64,000 nt of DNA from Sindora glabra (GCA_020226215.1 CM035232.1:59467220-59531219); one strand, 5' to 3'. Positions 36,304 to 48,923 are shown, numbered from the stretch's first letter. Numbers and translations: made by a program. The notes: generated by a model not told the origin, from the sequence alone.

Positions 36304-36314
36304 TGGAGAATTTT

Positions 36315-37060
36315 CAAATTGGAAGGAAATAAAGTATAAGGATGAAAAATTGAATGTTGCAACAATTATTAAAAAAAATTATCATAGTGAAAAAAATCTA
36401 CTTTCTAATTTATCATAAATATCATTTTGTATGAGTTTGTTTAATTCATTATTGTTGTATGCCTCTCAAGTGGGATTTGTATTAGCTAAATATTTTAATA
36501 TTATGTAACCTAACAATCAAGTAGTCATGTATGTAATCATAATTTAAAAAAATAACTTTATTAGTACATTAAATTTGTGGTATAATAAATTTGTCTAGAA
36601 AGATCATCAATACATATCTTTTTTGCATGATCTTATTACACATAAAACTCCCCTAAATTGTGAGGCAACAAAGTAAGCAAATTGAAATTTGAATGTTGTA
36701 ACAATTACAAAGAAAATATTTATCACAGTGAAAGAAAAATTATTTTTTAATTATTTAAGAATATCATTCTATCTAGGTATATTTGATTCATTATGTACAT
36801 TTCTCAAATGGAACCTAAGTTAACTAAATATTTTTTTAATTGTACAAATAATAATTAAGCCTTTATACATGTAAGCATAACTTAGAAAAAAAATAAGAAT
36901 ATTAGTGCCTTGAGTTTGTGGTATAAAAATTTATTTGGAAGGATTATTAATACATATCCTTTATCCATGATCTTGATGCATATAAAACTTTCCCAAACTA
37001 CAAAGGAATAAAGTAAGCAAATAAAAATTTAAGTGTTGTAGCAATTACAAAGAATGATGA
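36315..37060. repeat. Tandem repeat, unit about 340 bp
   Basis: The block aaagtaagcaaattgaaatttgaatgttgtaacaattacaaag occurs near 36320 (diverged), 36670 and 37010. Between copies the shared order is gtgaaagaaaaat, atatcatt, gatttgtattagctaaatattt, gtagtcatgtatgtaa and ttagtacattaaatttgtggtataa. It lies just right of the copia element and on the 3' side of the CACTA element 2 transposase. It is non-coding. Confidence 0.7.
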
Positions 37061-37149
37061 CCAATAGAAGTTGTTATAATAAAGCATAACAATCATGAGA
37101 CTTCAAGCTAACTAATTTTAGATCTTTCATTGAAACAAGGCTTTTGATG

Positions 37150-39000
37150 TTAGAAGAATAGTCTTAGGGCACTTTAACGTTATTTAAAAACTTGCAAAAA
37201 CTTATTTTTTCTTACTAGGAAGAGGTATGTCAAGTTAAAGGCAAATAAGTACATTAACCCCTTTTTTTTTCTAATACTAGTTCCTTTTGTATGGCTATCT
37301 CTTACTAATCTAGTTAGACCTTGATTCCATCCTTTGTTTTGCCTAACATTTTTAAGAGTATTTTAACCAAACTATCATACACATTTTTCTTTACATATAT
37401 GATATTAATATTGTGCTTGACACCCAAGTCCTTCTAGTATATATAATTAAAGAATATAGATCTTTTCTTCTATAGAGTGTCACCACTTATTAGAGTATTA
37501 AGTTTATCAAAGATGACATCAATATTTTTTATCCTTTCATAAACCTCTTACTTAGATAAGAGTGTTAAAGCCATTCCTTTCTTTAATAAATCATTAAAGG
37601 CTTTTCTTAGCCAACGATAGTTGTGGGAATGAGGCAAAAATCTCCTATGGTTGAGATACATTATTTTCATCCAATTTCTAAGTTGATAAGAACATGTGTC
37701 ATCTTTATAAATGAGGCATGCTCTACATCCTTTAACATTATACCCTGACAGGTTTCTATAAGTCAGGAAGTTATTGATTATGCTGAAAAGCATTGCATGC
37801 AACTTAAAGGACTTTTTCTCATATACATTGAACATTGATATACCTTTATCCCATATAAGTTATAGGTATCTAATGAGCAGTGTCATGAAGACATCTATAT
37901 TATTTCTTAGTTGCTTAGACTTGATGTCAATAATATTGACATTATGTATTTCTGCTTCATGCATAATAAAGGGAAGAGGTTATAGATTATGGGTCACGTG
38001 CCATGTTTGCTACTCATGTTACTATGGGGGTTCATTCTATTAGTACATAGTTCAAGTTTGAGATTTTTTACTTCATTATTGAATTTAGGAAATGATGAAT
38101 TAATTATTCTCTATTGAGAAGAATCTATTGAATGATGAAGCTTATTATCATTATCACTCATTTCACATGCCATACTAACTTCTTGGTATCTTTTGTATTA
38201 GTAAATATGCATTTAAATTTTAATATTATAGGAAGATGCTATAACACCTTAATCAGAGCTCTTTTCTTGATGCTGCTATCATACTTTTTTGATTTGCAAT
38301 GAGATGCCCTATAATTTGGATACTCATACAATCTTTTATACTTCTTTCAATATAATATGCAATTATTAGTATAGGTATGGATCTTCCTATACTCCATACT
38401 CATTAGACACATCATTTTCTTTGTCTCATAAGCATAAGTTGGTAGTAAATTACCTTCAGGAAATATATTTTTCAACAATTGCAATAATTTCATAAATCTC
38501 TTGTCACTCTATCCATTTCCTACTTTTAAGTTGAACAATCATAAAATGGCAAACAAATATATGAATTTTGTGCCACCTAGATACAATGACTTCTCTATAT
38601 CACTCAATATGCTATCAAGTACTTGTGGATGCTTAATAAAATTATCTTTAACATCATGAAACATATCCTTTTAAATGTTCATTGAAACCTTTATCTTTAT
38701 AATTAGTACATGTACAAAAATTTTACTTTCATAGTATTTTTTCCATTGCAGATACTTAGTATCAATGCCATACACAAATAAATGATCTCATACTGGATTT
38801 ACCATCCCTTTCTTCATAACATAACAATTAACACAAGGGCACCTAATAGGCAATCACTAAATTCTATTCTTTGAGTAATTACAAATTTGATGAATTCGTT
38901 AACTCCTTTTTTTAATATGCATATCATATCAATTGCAAATTTGATAAATTCTATTATACTAATCAATATGTATCCACCTTTAATTGATGACTAGCAAATC
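37150..39000 (-). pseudogene. TNP2-type CACTA transposase pseudogene, element 2
   Basis: Minus-strand frames follow the TNP2 order. About 39000-38780: N-terminal transposase-associated domain (GVNEFIKFVI, then a Cys-rich patch, then TKYLQWKKY across frames). About 38640-38360: ILSDIEKSLYLGGTKF, LFNLKV, LKNIFPEGNLLPTYAYETKKMM, NNCILY. About 38080-37860: diverged middle part with NMSSKHGT and MKQKYI. 37835-37548: the best block, KLHAMLFSIINNFLTYRNLSGYN, VKGCRACLIYKDD, MYLNHRRFLPHSHNYR and LRKAFN, a clear Transposase_21 core. About 37440-37290: KDLGVKHNINIIYVKKNV and LLKMLGKTKDGIKV. Stops and frameshifts throughout mean no product. The plus-strand open frame at 37774-38043 is an antisense shadow. 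Confidence 0.85.
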
Positions 39001-39049
39001 TTTTAAGAATTATACATGTAAGAACATTACTAAACCTTATATCATATCA

Positions 39050-39520
39050 GTTCGTACATATTCTTAGATATGTGCTTAAAACATATATACATTCATATGT
39101 ATATATATATTTATATACATCAATAATGCAGTCCAAATTATCATAAACAAAACATTTTCCAAGTATATATCCAAAGTTAAAGCATTTCCATACATTTATA
39201 GGGAGAATCTTTTGTATGTAATATATTTTGAGTGTAAGGTTATGATGCATGTTCATGAACTAATAGAGAATAAAAAATATTTTAGTATGGTGTTATGATA
39301 AAGAAAACAAATTAACTATTTTACAACTTACCTAAAAGACAAATTTAGTATAAGAAAGTTGAAAATTCCAATAAATAAGATAAGAGGCTTACTATGTTTT
39401 AAGACATTAATTTTTGTAAGTTTAAATAAAAAAGGTTAGTTTTGAAATTAATAAAGAATATTTTTGTAATTTTATTAAATATAAGAAATTTATTATAAGT
39501 TATATGTTTTTTTGCATATT
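39050..39520. other. Non-coding sequence upstream of transposase 2
   Basis: The region is A+T-rich with a tatatatttatatacat patch at 39100-39120. The minus-strand frame at 39047-39256 has no family resemblance and is not called a gene. Confidence 0.35.
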
Positions 39521-39539
39521 TTTCTAGCAATAATTTGAA

Positions 39540-42500
39540 CATTAATAAACTGAACGTGAATATACAAAAATATGAAAAAAGTTATCTATATAAGAAAATT
39601 TATTTAGTAATTTTATTCATTCTATATATTATTATATCAATAAATGCAAATTTACAGCTATATCACATTAAGAAAAAGAAAAAGAGTACTTTTGTCTTCC
39701 ATTGTCATTGCTAACATCAATGTTAATTTTTCATAACTATTATCCAAAAACCACTCTTTGACATTCATTGCATTTAAATATTGGTAGATTATGGTTCTAG
39801 GCAATATGTTAACCTTCATTACCAATGCTAATGTTTATTCAAGGGGGAGGAAAATAACTCTTTTACCATCTTATCTGATACATTTAGATGATACTGGATA
39901 AAGGTGCAAAAATTAAATTCTATATTGTCTTTAAAGGTTTTAACTGAAATGGTAAGGGATCTATCTTCCCTATCCTCAGAAATGCTAGCATTTGATAATG
40001 AAGACTACAACATTACCGAGATGTTTTCAAATGGAAAGTGAATATGAAATATATAGGCAATAAACAAAACTATAGACGTCGGTTGTCAACTCAAAACTAA
40101 TGTTTTTAGGCGTGTCTTATTATCACATAAGTGATAGTTGTATTATCCAAGAAGACTTTTCAAATGCCTTTAAACATTGGTTAATAACATAATTGATGTG
40201 TAAATATTTTTCATTTTCCTATGGTGACATTTGAAATGCTTTTTGGATAATGGTTTCTTAAGTAACTGATGTCTTATTTTGACATCAAGTTAGTCATTTA
40301 AGTAATTGTGTTTCTTTATAAATTATAACATCTAATTATATTCCATAAAAAAAATCCTACATTAGATTATCAATACATTATTACAACATAATCACCATAT
40401 ATCTAAATTGATAATATAAAGCAAAATCCTTATTATAAATTTCATGTATTAAAGGAACCTTATCTATTTTCCTTATGTTGAAGTGCTCTTGTATATTCTA
40501 GAGACATCAACCATCTTACTTTACAAAAGTATCTCATCTAGGATTTTAACGACTTTTGCACAAATATTTGTTAAGCAAGACAAATTAAAGTTCTAAATAG
40601 GGTGCTTTCATAATATTCGAACTATTTTAAAGGATTAACCCAAACATAAATATAAAAAAAATGGAGAAAGAGTAAAATTTTAAACTAAATGATGAAAAAT
40701 AATAAATATCTATTACTAAAGTAAATTAGCATCATATCCTTCACCCTTTCAAAGAATGGGACTAGTAGCCATAATTTTTTACTTTGATTAATTCAAAAAC
40801 CAATGGTGTTAACATTTTTAAATGCCTCTTCGCATGAAGGTTAAGAAAAAAATGAACATCTTAATTTTGACCTTAAAAGTTTTGATGTTAGTTACTTATA
40901 AATCTGACTTGGTGAGATTCTCACTAATTTAAAAAATACCACCATATTAACTTAAATACTAGTTATATTATCTGCCTTCCATCATAAGTTCTTATATCGT
41001 TTCAAAAATATCACCATGTCAAAATAAATAATAACGAGAATGTAAATCGATGCAAATGAGCAATTCTATAGTAATGTATAATAGAGCCCAAACAAATAAA
41101 ATCATAAATTGACACCAAAATATCAAGACATACTTAGAATGAAAACCTCAAGATATTTTGTTTTAGATGGATCTTGATTTTGTAAATGATGCCATAACAT
41201 TTTAGTATTGTATTTCATTGTCCTACCAATGCTTTTGTATTTTTTTTTATATTTTGCCATTTGTTAATAATAATTGCAACATCTAAAATTATATTTTTCC
41301 ATTTGTTAGAATTTTCAAATAAAGTTGTTTTAATAAATATAATTACATGTTGGTCATATATATAAGAAACTACCATTATATGTTTTAGACATCAATTATT
41401 TGTATACAACCGATGTCCTTTAACTTCATAAATCATTTTACTATAACTTAAATGGCACATCAAATTTTAGAAAATTACATCAATTTATAGAAAATAAAGT
41501 GACAATTTTACAAATTTATGTCAAATCTAGTAATTATAGATACCAATTTTCCAACATATAAAATTTGACACCATTATTTGTATTGATAATTTTTTATACA
41601 AATTCAACTTATATGACCTTTATATATGATGATAGTTATTAGACTTTTTTCTTATTTTTCTTATAATGATACAAACATCAATATATCGAATGTGAATATA
41701 GAAAAATCTAGTAACAAAAGAAAACCTTTCACGTAGATATAAATTTTCATACCATTGTTTAAATTGATAATTTTTTAATACAAGTTTCACTTAACTTACT
41801 TTAAATATGACATTGGTTATTAGATAATAACCTTCATGTCATTTCTCATTACTTATTCTTTTTTATAAAGATATAGATATCAACACATTGAACGTGAATA
41901 TGCAAAATATGAGGAAGGAGACATCAAGGTACAAAAATTTATCTTGTAATTTTATTCACTTCTATATATTATTACATCAACAAATGCAATTTTACACAAA
42001 TATTATATAAAATAAAGAAAATTGTGCCTTCTTCCATCCTTATTACCAATTTTCTTTGCCTTCATCAAAAATAATTTTTCTTGATAAATCATGGATTTAG
42101 ATATTATATTTACCTCCATAACAAATGTTAGAGTATATGAGGAGGAGAAAAATTGCTCCCTTACCCTATCACTTGACACATTTACATACTTTTCAATGTA
42201 TGAAAATAGAGAAAAATAGATATTCTAATAAAATGTGTTAGATGAAATGGTGGGATAGCTATTTTCCATGTTCCCATAAACTCCAAAGTTAGATAATGGA
42301 AGTTAAGACATCATTGTCACCAATATGTTTATAATAAATAGTGAATGCCAAACATATAGGCATTGCCAAAAAAAAATTATAAATGTAAATTATTCTACAA
42401 ATCTTGATGCCTTATGTATTCTTATTATCCAAAGGAAATGATAATTGTCATATCTTTAGATGTCAGTTAAGTCCAAAACTAACGTGTAAATATTTTACAT

Positions 42501-43560
42501 TTCTAAAAATGACTTATGAAATGCCTTTTTGGGGATAGTTTTGTAAATAACTAATGTAATAAGGTTTTGGTTTTTACCAAAATATTGTAAATGCTATGAA
42601 GTTAGATGTTAATCAATTCTTAAACTAATGTGTTGAAGTTTGCATTTTCTCAACAAAAACATTTGGATAACTTTTAGATTTTTGTTTTTTTTAATGATCA
42701 ACATCTAATAGTTTCTTAAAAATCAAATTGCAAATTTATATATAAGGTTATTTATATTTCGATGTCATCTATTTACTATAATTTACAACCAAAGTACAAT
42801 TAGATGATAAAAAACTACGCTTAAATTACTTCAATACAAAAAAGAAATAAATATTTACATTAAAGCATAAAAGCTACAACATAACCATTATATCTCAAAA
42901 TCATTATCCTTGATCAAAATTCCTAGTTATTGCTTAATTTTCTCCATTTTTAACATGAGAGTATGCTTGGAAGAACTAAAGGTGTTTTAGTTCTTCCATT
43001 TAGACTTTAATGATGAAAGTGGAGGATTGTTAGAAAGATATCACCAGAATATTGAAAAGTAATAATGAAGTATAGAAGCATCTCATTATAGAATCTATTG
43101 CTTCCTACTTAATCTCAAATGTTTTAGAGTAGGAGACATTAGACTCCTAAATTAGGTGCTTCCACAACATTTGGAGCATTTCTAATAATTATTCAAACAT
43201 AAAGACATAAAAAAGTGATGGCAAACATTATAGTAAGTATGAAAAAGAATAGACATTGGTTATCAACACTAGCCTGACGTCCTTTGTATTAGCCTTATCA
43301 ATGTTGTTATGATTGCCACACCTTTTGATATGGATGAACTCAAAAATTAATGTGTAAACTTTTCACATTTCCTAACAGAATGCTTCAAATGCCTTTTGAA
43401 TGATTATTATCAACAACATTGATGTCTTAACTTTTTGTGCAAACCTTTAGGTGTATGTTATTTTTAAAGTTGATGTAGTATGTTTCCCACTAATTTTAAA
43501 AAAAAACTACCATATCAAAATACATGAATGTTATAACTTATTTTTGTCATCATAAAGTTT
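39540..43560. repeat. Long direct repeat, period about 2.34 kb, in the CACTA 2 subterminal region
   Basis: Landmarks in the first unit recur about 2.34 kb further right in the same order. Tgaacgtgaatatacaaaaatatga at 39551 matches tgaacgtgaatatgcaaaatatga at 41890. Ttttattcattctatatattatta matches at 39612 and 41951. Aggaaaat(aactctttt)accat near 39848 matches 42147. Cattaccgagatgttt near 40010 matches tcattgtcaccaatatgttt near 42315. A shorter module, aactaatgtgtaaatatttt then aaatgcctttt then gatgtc, occurs near 40195, 42480 and 43350. All copies are non-coding. Confidence 0.55.
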
Positions 43561-43600
43561 TATATAACTTCAGAAATATTATTGCATTTAAATAAATGTT

Positions 43601-44340
43601 ACTGATAGTGATAATTATCATCTATTTGTACTAGTATATTCAATGTTTAACACATAGTTGTATAAAAAATAATAGTGTAAAAGTATATTATTCATTGTTT
43701 ATTATCAAATGTATATAAAATAGATAGTATTATTTATGGATACTAAATTACCTTTATTCTGATTAAACTAAAAAAAGTTAACAATCAATTTTTACTGTAC
43801 TTTTTAATAATTATAACTTTTTAAATATTTTTATTAACATTTTAATTATTATTAATTATTATTATTTCATCTTTTGCACCTATTTTTTTTTACTAACCTA
43901 TGCATCAATTGATTGCTATAGATTTCATTTATGCAAATTTCATTGGCCTTTTTTTTTCAATTATTTTTTCCTTTCCTAAAGCCCTTATTACCTCAATAAA
44001 TCTCACCTTTACATAAATAGTAACAATTTTGGCATTTCTCTCTTTGTGTCTATCCAGGATTATTCTAAGCATCCCATTTTCATTGATGCTTTACTTGTTA
44101 AAAACATTATTATGACTTAATCTAGTCCATCCAAGCCACAACCACCATCACCAATTCTTTGTAGGCCTTGGCAACCTATGCTTAAGTCAGGGTAAATTAG
44201 ATGTTTTTAAAATTATCATAATTTTTAAAATCTTCTTTGAAAAATTTCTGATTGTGAGAAGTCATGAGAATAATTTTAATTTAGACAAAATCAAGAATGC
44301 TTTATAAAGATGTTTGCATTCAATATATATATATTAATTT
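43601..44340. other. A+T-rich intergenic sequence, nothing recognised
   Basis: The patch at 44040-44210 is less A+T-rich (ccatccaagccacaaccaccatcacc) but has no long open frame. No element boundary was recognised. Confidence 0.4.
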
Positions 44341-45600
44341 AAAGAATTAGTGCAAATTAACTTATTCAACTATGCATAAATAAATCATCAAGAAACATAT
44401 ACATAAATAGATATGTCTTTCAATCATTTAATCATCTAAACATCAACATAAACAAATCGTCAATATAAGTATTAAATCATTTGTTCAAATTAACTTATTC
44501 AACTATGGATAGATAAAAAAAATTGAAGAAACACATGCATAGATAGATTCTACTTTCAACCATTCAATCATTTAAGCAACAAAATTAACATAGTAGCACA
44601 ATAAATCTAACAAATATTATTAACAAAGATAGAGTATGTGGTCAAATTTAAATAGAGTAAAGGTAGATAGATCAAACACAAAGATTTATAATAGTTCTTC
44701 TTGGGATATCTTCTCCAATGTGTACATTCATTCTTCAAGCTTCTCAAGTTTATGTTTCAATCTACTATCTCTTTAAGCTTGAACATGACACTTGAAGAAG
44801 TCTCTTACAATGTCTTTTTTCTCAATATAATCAACTCTTTTTTATTTCTTACTCAATCTTTTAATATCCAAGAGACACTTTACTTTTGATTTCTTTAGGA
44901 TTCTTCATCCAAAATACAATGAAAATTAATAAAAGATGAAGGACAACTCAAATGGACTCTCTTATAGAGTAGATGAAATAAATGAAGCTCTTAAAATTGA
45001 AGACTTTCATAAAGAAGAGATCAAATTATGATTTGGATGAAAGAAAGAATAAAATGATGTCAAAAGATGAAGTTTAGGCTTTTTATATGTTGTATTTGAT
45101 ATTTTTTTTCTTATATAAGAAGTTTATGAGATATTATAGTCGATTGAAATACTTAGGAAGAGAACTAACTATTTATAACCATTATTAATGCACCAAAATA
45201 GAGGAATCAATTTTGGAATTGATTTTGGTGACATTTTTAACTTTTGTTTAACTAGAATAAAATTGCAAAGACAATTTTACAAGGTCATAATTTCTTCATT
45301 TTAAGTTCGTTTTGAGCAAACGACCTATTATTAGAAAGGTATTTGAGTCTACTTTCAAATGGAACATTTTTCATGCTCATATCTTATATAATTTTTTATA
45401 TGTGGCTAAAACAATGAGTAAGGGTTAAAAAGAATAGATTGTAGAATTTTGATTTTGAGATTCAAATTATAAAATTCATAACTCTTTTATATATTGATAA
45501 TTTTATACAAATGACCTATCCATGAAAACCTCTTTGAATCTATTTTTATATGAAAAAAGTTTCACAATTAAATAATTAGTAGTTTGTGTGATATAATTAA
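44340..45600 (-). mobile_element. Fragment of an LTR family, probably Copia SIRE-type, inverted copy
   Basis: The reverse complement of about 44880-45600 aligns with about 56500-57300. Shared landmarks in order are acaatttgagtctcaaaatcaaattttt, gatcttttaaagttga-like, taagagagaac, gtatcattttat, atccaaatcatgatttgagctt and tttatgaaa. The right side (44350-44600) holds a separate direct repeat. The family assignment rests on recalled features of SIRE-type LTRs (the phrase aaccactataaatt and caattcacccc in the plus copy) and is tentative; the inverted relationship itself is directly seen. The plus-strand frame at 44701-44889 lies inside and is not a gene. Confidence 0.5.
44350..44590. repeat. Direct repeat, period about 132 bp
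   Basis: Gtgcaaattaacttattcaactatgcata near 44350 and gttcaaattaacttattcaactatggata near 44482 begin two copies. Each continues through aagaaacatatacataaatagat (second: agaaacacatgcatagatagat) and caatcatttaatcat. It is non-coding. Confidence 0.65.
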
Positions 45601-45612
45601 AATAGTTACTAT

Positions 45613-45615
<3 letters not shown>

Positions 45616-45659
<44 letters not shown>
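45616..45659. repeat. (AT)22 microsatellite
   Basis: An uninterrupted alternating AT tract of about 44 bases at the right edge of the inverted LTR fragment. Confidence 0.9.
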
Positions 45660-45661
<2 letters not shown>

Positions 45662-46620
45662 TCAATTATATGTCTAGTGATGCTAGTGTAAGATATAAAG
45701 CATTACTATTCCTATAACCATAGTATAACATGTTTATTAAATATTTTATAATACTTTTATATAAAGATATAGAATATTATTACAACCACTTATTTATCAT
45801 CATCAAAGCTGATAATATAAAACCCCAAGCTAACATTCTTCTTCTTCAACTAATTGTTAGTGTGCTTTCCTTCTTCTTTCATCTACTATAATCACACCAA
45901 CAAGCGGTACCGTCAAACGTAGAAGAAGAAAGAACAAGGGAAAAAACAACCGATATTCTGTATCAATTTGATGGAGAGCAAAAGATGTTAGAATGGAGAA
46001 GGGAAAATACCCCTTGTACTATGTTATATCATGTCCAAATAATAATTTTATCACATTTGAAACCAGAATAAAATGGGTTGACTATGTAATTCTGTGCTAT
46101 CATATTTAAACACCAAACACCTGTTAAAATATGATTGCATAATTTTATACCATCGGGTTCCTCCTATCAAGTTTGTCAAACAAATCCTAAGTTTTAACCA
46201 CTGTTAGTGTAATATTTTTTTACCGCCAATTAATAAGAATATGCTATATTATTAATAAATAATTAAGAACTTCTAACAATAGCAAGAAATTTTTAACTTG
46301 TTTTTAATAACTAACAACACATAGTTGATAGTGGTGTGAAATTAATTTAGTCCAGCAATGTATTAAATTTAAATTCATAAACTAATATCCAATGTTATTA
46401 TAGTTTTAAAAGCTTGTAAAAAGCTCATGAAATTATATAAAACATTTAATTAAAAAGAATGATTGACGTTAATTTTAAAATTTCGTATAATTAGAAACTT
46501 TAATTTTAAGTTTTTAAATTTGTGAGGATTAAATCCAAATAAAAGGAGTTGTTTTTGGTATTCTTCAAAACTAATTTCCTAAAACTTTAAAAGAAATAAA
46601 GTGTATTATTAGGATCTATA
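45660..46620. other. Intergenic sequence with a weak open stretch
   Basis: The plus strand stays open without an upstream ATG from about 45891 to 46074. The sequence is not recognised and is probably chance. The end near 46190 (gtcaaacaaatcctaag) looks like the edge of a small transposon. No gene is called. Confidence 0.3.
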
Positions 46621-46630
46621 TGAATCAACG

Positions 46631-46702
46631 ATGGCACTGCATTCTTTGGGTGGCTGCAGAAAAAACCTGTTCCGTAGCTGTGTTCTTCCAGATGGTCAAA
46701 GG
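46631..46702 (+). other. Candidate first coding exon, orphan
   Basis: An ATG at 46631 opens 24 codons (MALHSLGGCRKNLFRSCVLP, then DGQR) ending exactly at a strong donor, AGG|GTGAGT. The composition is gene-like and contrasts with the A+T-rich flanks. I do not recognise the peptide and cannot find a matching next exon. It may be the start of a gene whose other exons were lost or lie beyond recognition. Confidence 0.3.
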
Positions 46703-48836
46703 GTGAGTTCAGATTTCATTTATTATTCTCAATTCCTTTTATGACTAAGTTCCTGAACTGAACCAACAACGATGTAGTTGCTTAATTTTTTTTAAATTTT
46801 AATGGATCGGATTAGCTATTTCGTTATAACAACTATTTACTTTATGAATTCTTTTAATTAATTTTTGGCTTAAACGTAATTTTTTTCCAAATATATGAAT
46901 TTTGTTATTGTGGACCCCTAATTTAAAATATATAGATGATTGTGAACAAAAGTCAGCAATTTCCATTATGTGAATAAAAAATTATATTATTAATTTAATG
47001 ATAATAAATTAATAAGTGATATTTAAATAATTTTAATAGAAAAATATTAATTTAAACTATTTTAATAAACTTCACTCATTCTCTTTTATTATATCATAAT
47101 AAATGCACTCATGAAATTAAAAAAAATATTGATGATAGGCAAATTGACTATAATGCCTTTTATTATTTTATTATCTTTAAATTAGTATTGTAATTTTTCT
47201 TTGGAAGATTGGTAAGCTAGACATGAGGATGTGCAATTCTCTTTAAAATATTTTTGGTTCCCTAAACATGTAATTAGGGTAATTTTGGTTCTCATGTTTG
47301 ATTTTTATCAAATTTCATCAACTTTTGCCGATTTTAACTCTCATTGCATTATTTGTCCAATAAATCACATTATTTTAGTAATAATTTGTAAAAAAGGATT
47401 CAAATATTCAAAGATAATTTTTTTAGTTTTGTTCGAAATTTTCAATGCACAAATAAATATTTCCTTTCATATTTATATATAAGCCATTTCAAGTTAATCT
47501 AAAGAAAATAATTGGTAGAAATAATCTTATGAAGTTTTGAAATTGATGAAAATCAAATAAAATGATTAAAATTACAAAAATTAAATTATTAGAAAAATTA
47601 ATTTTAAAGTAAAATGGTTAAAATCACATAATTTATATTTTAAGGGGATAAAAATTTGATTTAAACCTATATTTTTTGGGAATTCAAAACAAGATAAACT
47701 TTTTTTTTTGTGATAAGAAAGCAATCTAACCTTAAAACACAATGTTGGGGGTTCAAAATTGTTGTTGCAATTGCAGGGTTGTGATTTCGTTGGGATTAGC
47801 AAAATTGCAAAGAAATGAGACATTAAGGTGAAAAATTGCAAAAAATCGCAAAAGGATGTAATTTGTAACCATAGTATTGCAGTTGCAAATTGTAATTTGA
47901 ATCCTTGCACAATAACTTTTTGAATTTCTCTTTGGAGAATTCTAACATATCTATACTAAAATATTGGCATCATTATCTTGACTTCATTACATAATAAGTA
48001 TTATGGGATTTGGTGACAATAATGCTATATGCAACAAAAATATAATATAAAATTCGATTTTGATTAAATGTAAATCAAAGGCTATCAACACTTCAACAAA
48101 ATTGTTAATCTAAATTGGTTGTTTGACACATTTTACATTGATTAAGAACTAACATATATACAAGCATTGTTATATATCAAATGATTCCATGTCAGGTTTA
48201 CAACTAATGTGAAAAAGATATAATAATATCAATTTCTATACATATATATACAAATCGTTTTTGTTTCTTCATTTAAAAGCCTTTTTTTGAACTATAATGC
48301 AACTTTGAACATTGGTTGTGATATAGTTATAGAAAACTTTCAAACAAAGAAATAACAACAGTTTTAATACATATGAAATTGATCTTATTGTATCTTTTTT
48401 GTGTCAATTGTAAAGTTGATGTGAAATTGTTTGATATATAACGATGCTTGCATATAAGTTAGTTCATAATTGACGTTGAATCTATCAAACAATCAACAAT
48501 ATTAATTAACAATTTTACAGTAATAAAATAAAATTTGTGTCAAAATTCCAATTAGTTAACAATTCTATAGTAATAAAATAAAATTGTGTGAAAATTCCAA
48601 TAATATTTACGCTATTGTATATAGAATAAATTTATCACAAAATTTACATTTTAATTTAAAATACATATCTTTTGAATTATTTTCGTAACTCCATCAATAA
48701 ATTTCAAATTTAAATTTACCGTGAAATATACTTATGAAATATAAAAAAGCTTCAACAATTTGTTGGATACATATTTTTCTTCAATTTGTTTAAAATTTTG
48801 TTACCATATGGTTATAATGACCAATTATAATTCAAG
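46703..48836. other. A+T-rich sequence with small foldback elements
   Basis: No gene recognised. A possible short foldback element lies at 47748-47904. Open frames at 47231-47482 and 47581-47910 are Phe/Ile-rich or cover that element, and are not supported. Confidence 0.4.
47748..47904. mobile_element. Possible short foldback element or MITE
   Basis: Left arm gggttcaaaattgttgttgc and right arm (minus strand) ggattcaaattacaatttgc are imperfect inverted repeats bounding about 157 bp rich in ttgcaa motifs. Related phrases occur at 16.0-16.7 and 48.9-49.2 kb. No target duplication confirmed. Confidence 0.35.
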
Positions 48837-48923
48837 TTATGTTGGAGAAAAAGCACCAAATCTCGCGGAGGTCTGGTCGAAAAACAAACTGACAAAAGGA
48901 ATGCAACGAATTTTCAGAAAAGT
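48837..48923 (+). other. Candidate internal exon, orphan
   Basis: The segment follows an AG at 48835-48836 and ends at a strong donor, gt|GTAAGT. One frame is open through it: YVGEKAPNLAEVW, then KLTKGMQRIFRK. The composition is gene-like within A+T-rich DNA. Its phase does not join directly to the candidate exon at 46631-46702. I do not recognise the product. Confidence 0.25.

Larger units (their letters stand above)
36309..43600 (-). mobile_element. Decayed CACTA (En/Spm-type) transposon, element 2
   Basis: The minus strand carries a TNP2-type transposase remnant at 37150-39000. The sequence upstream of it (39.4-43.6 kb) is non-coding, internally repeated, and contains aaccgatgtc/gacgtcggtt-type motifs (near 40076, 41409 and 43254) of the kind common in plant CACTA subterminal regions. 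Terminal repeats were not found, so the limits are approximate. This copy is a different subfamily from element 1 by its motif details. Confidence 0.6.

Noticed and set aside
37774..38043. 89-codon plus-strand frame
   Set aside because: Antisense to the CACTA transposase remnant, which explains the open stretch.
45891..46074. About 60 codons open on the plus strand without a start
   Set aside because: No ATG near the start, no recognised domain, and the neighbouring sequence looks like a small transposon.
47581..47910. 109-codon minus-strand frame
   Set aside because: Covers a short foldback element rich in ttgcaa; Phe/Cys/Asn-rich product without family resemblance.
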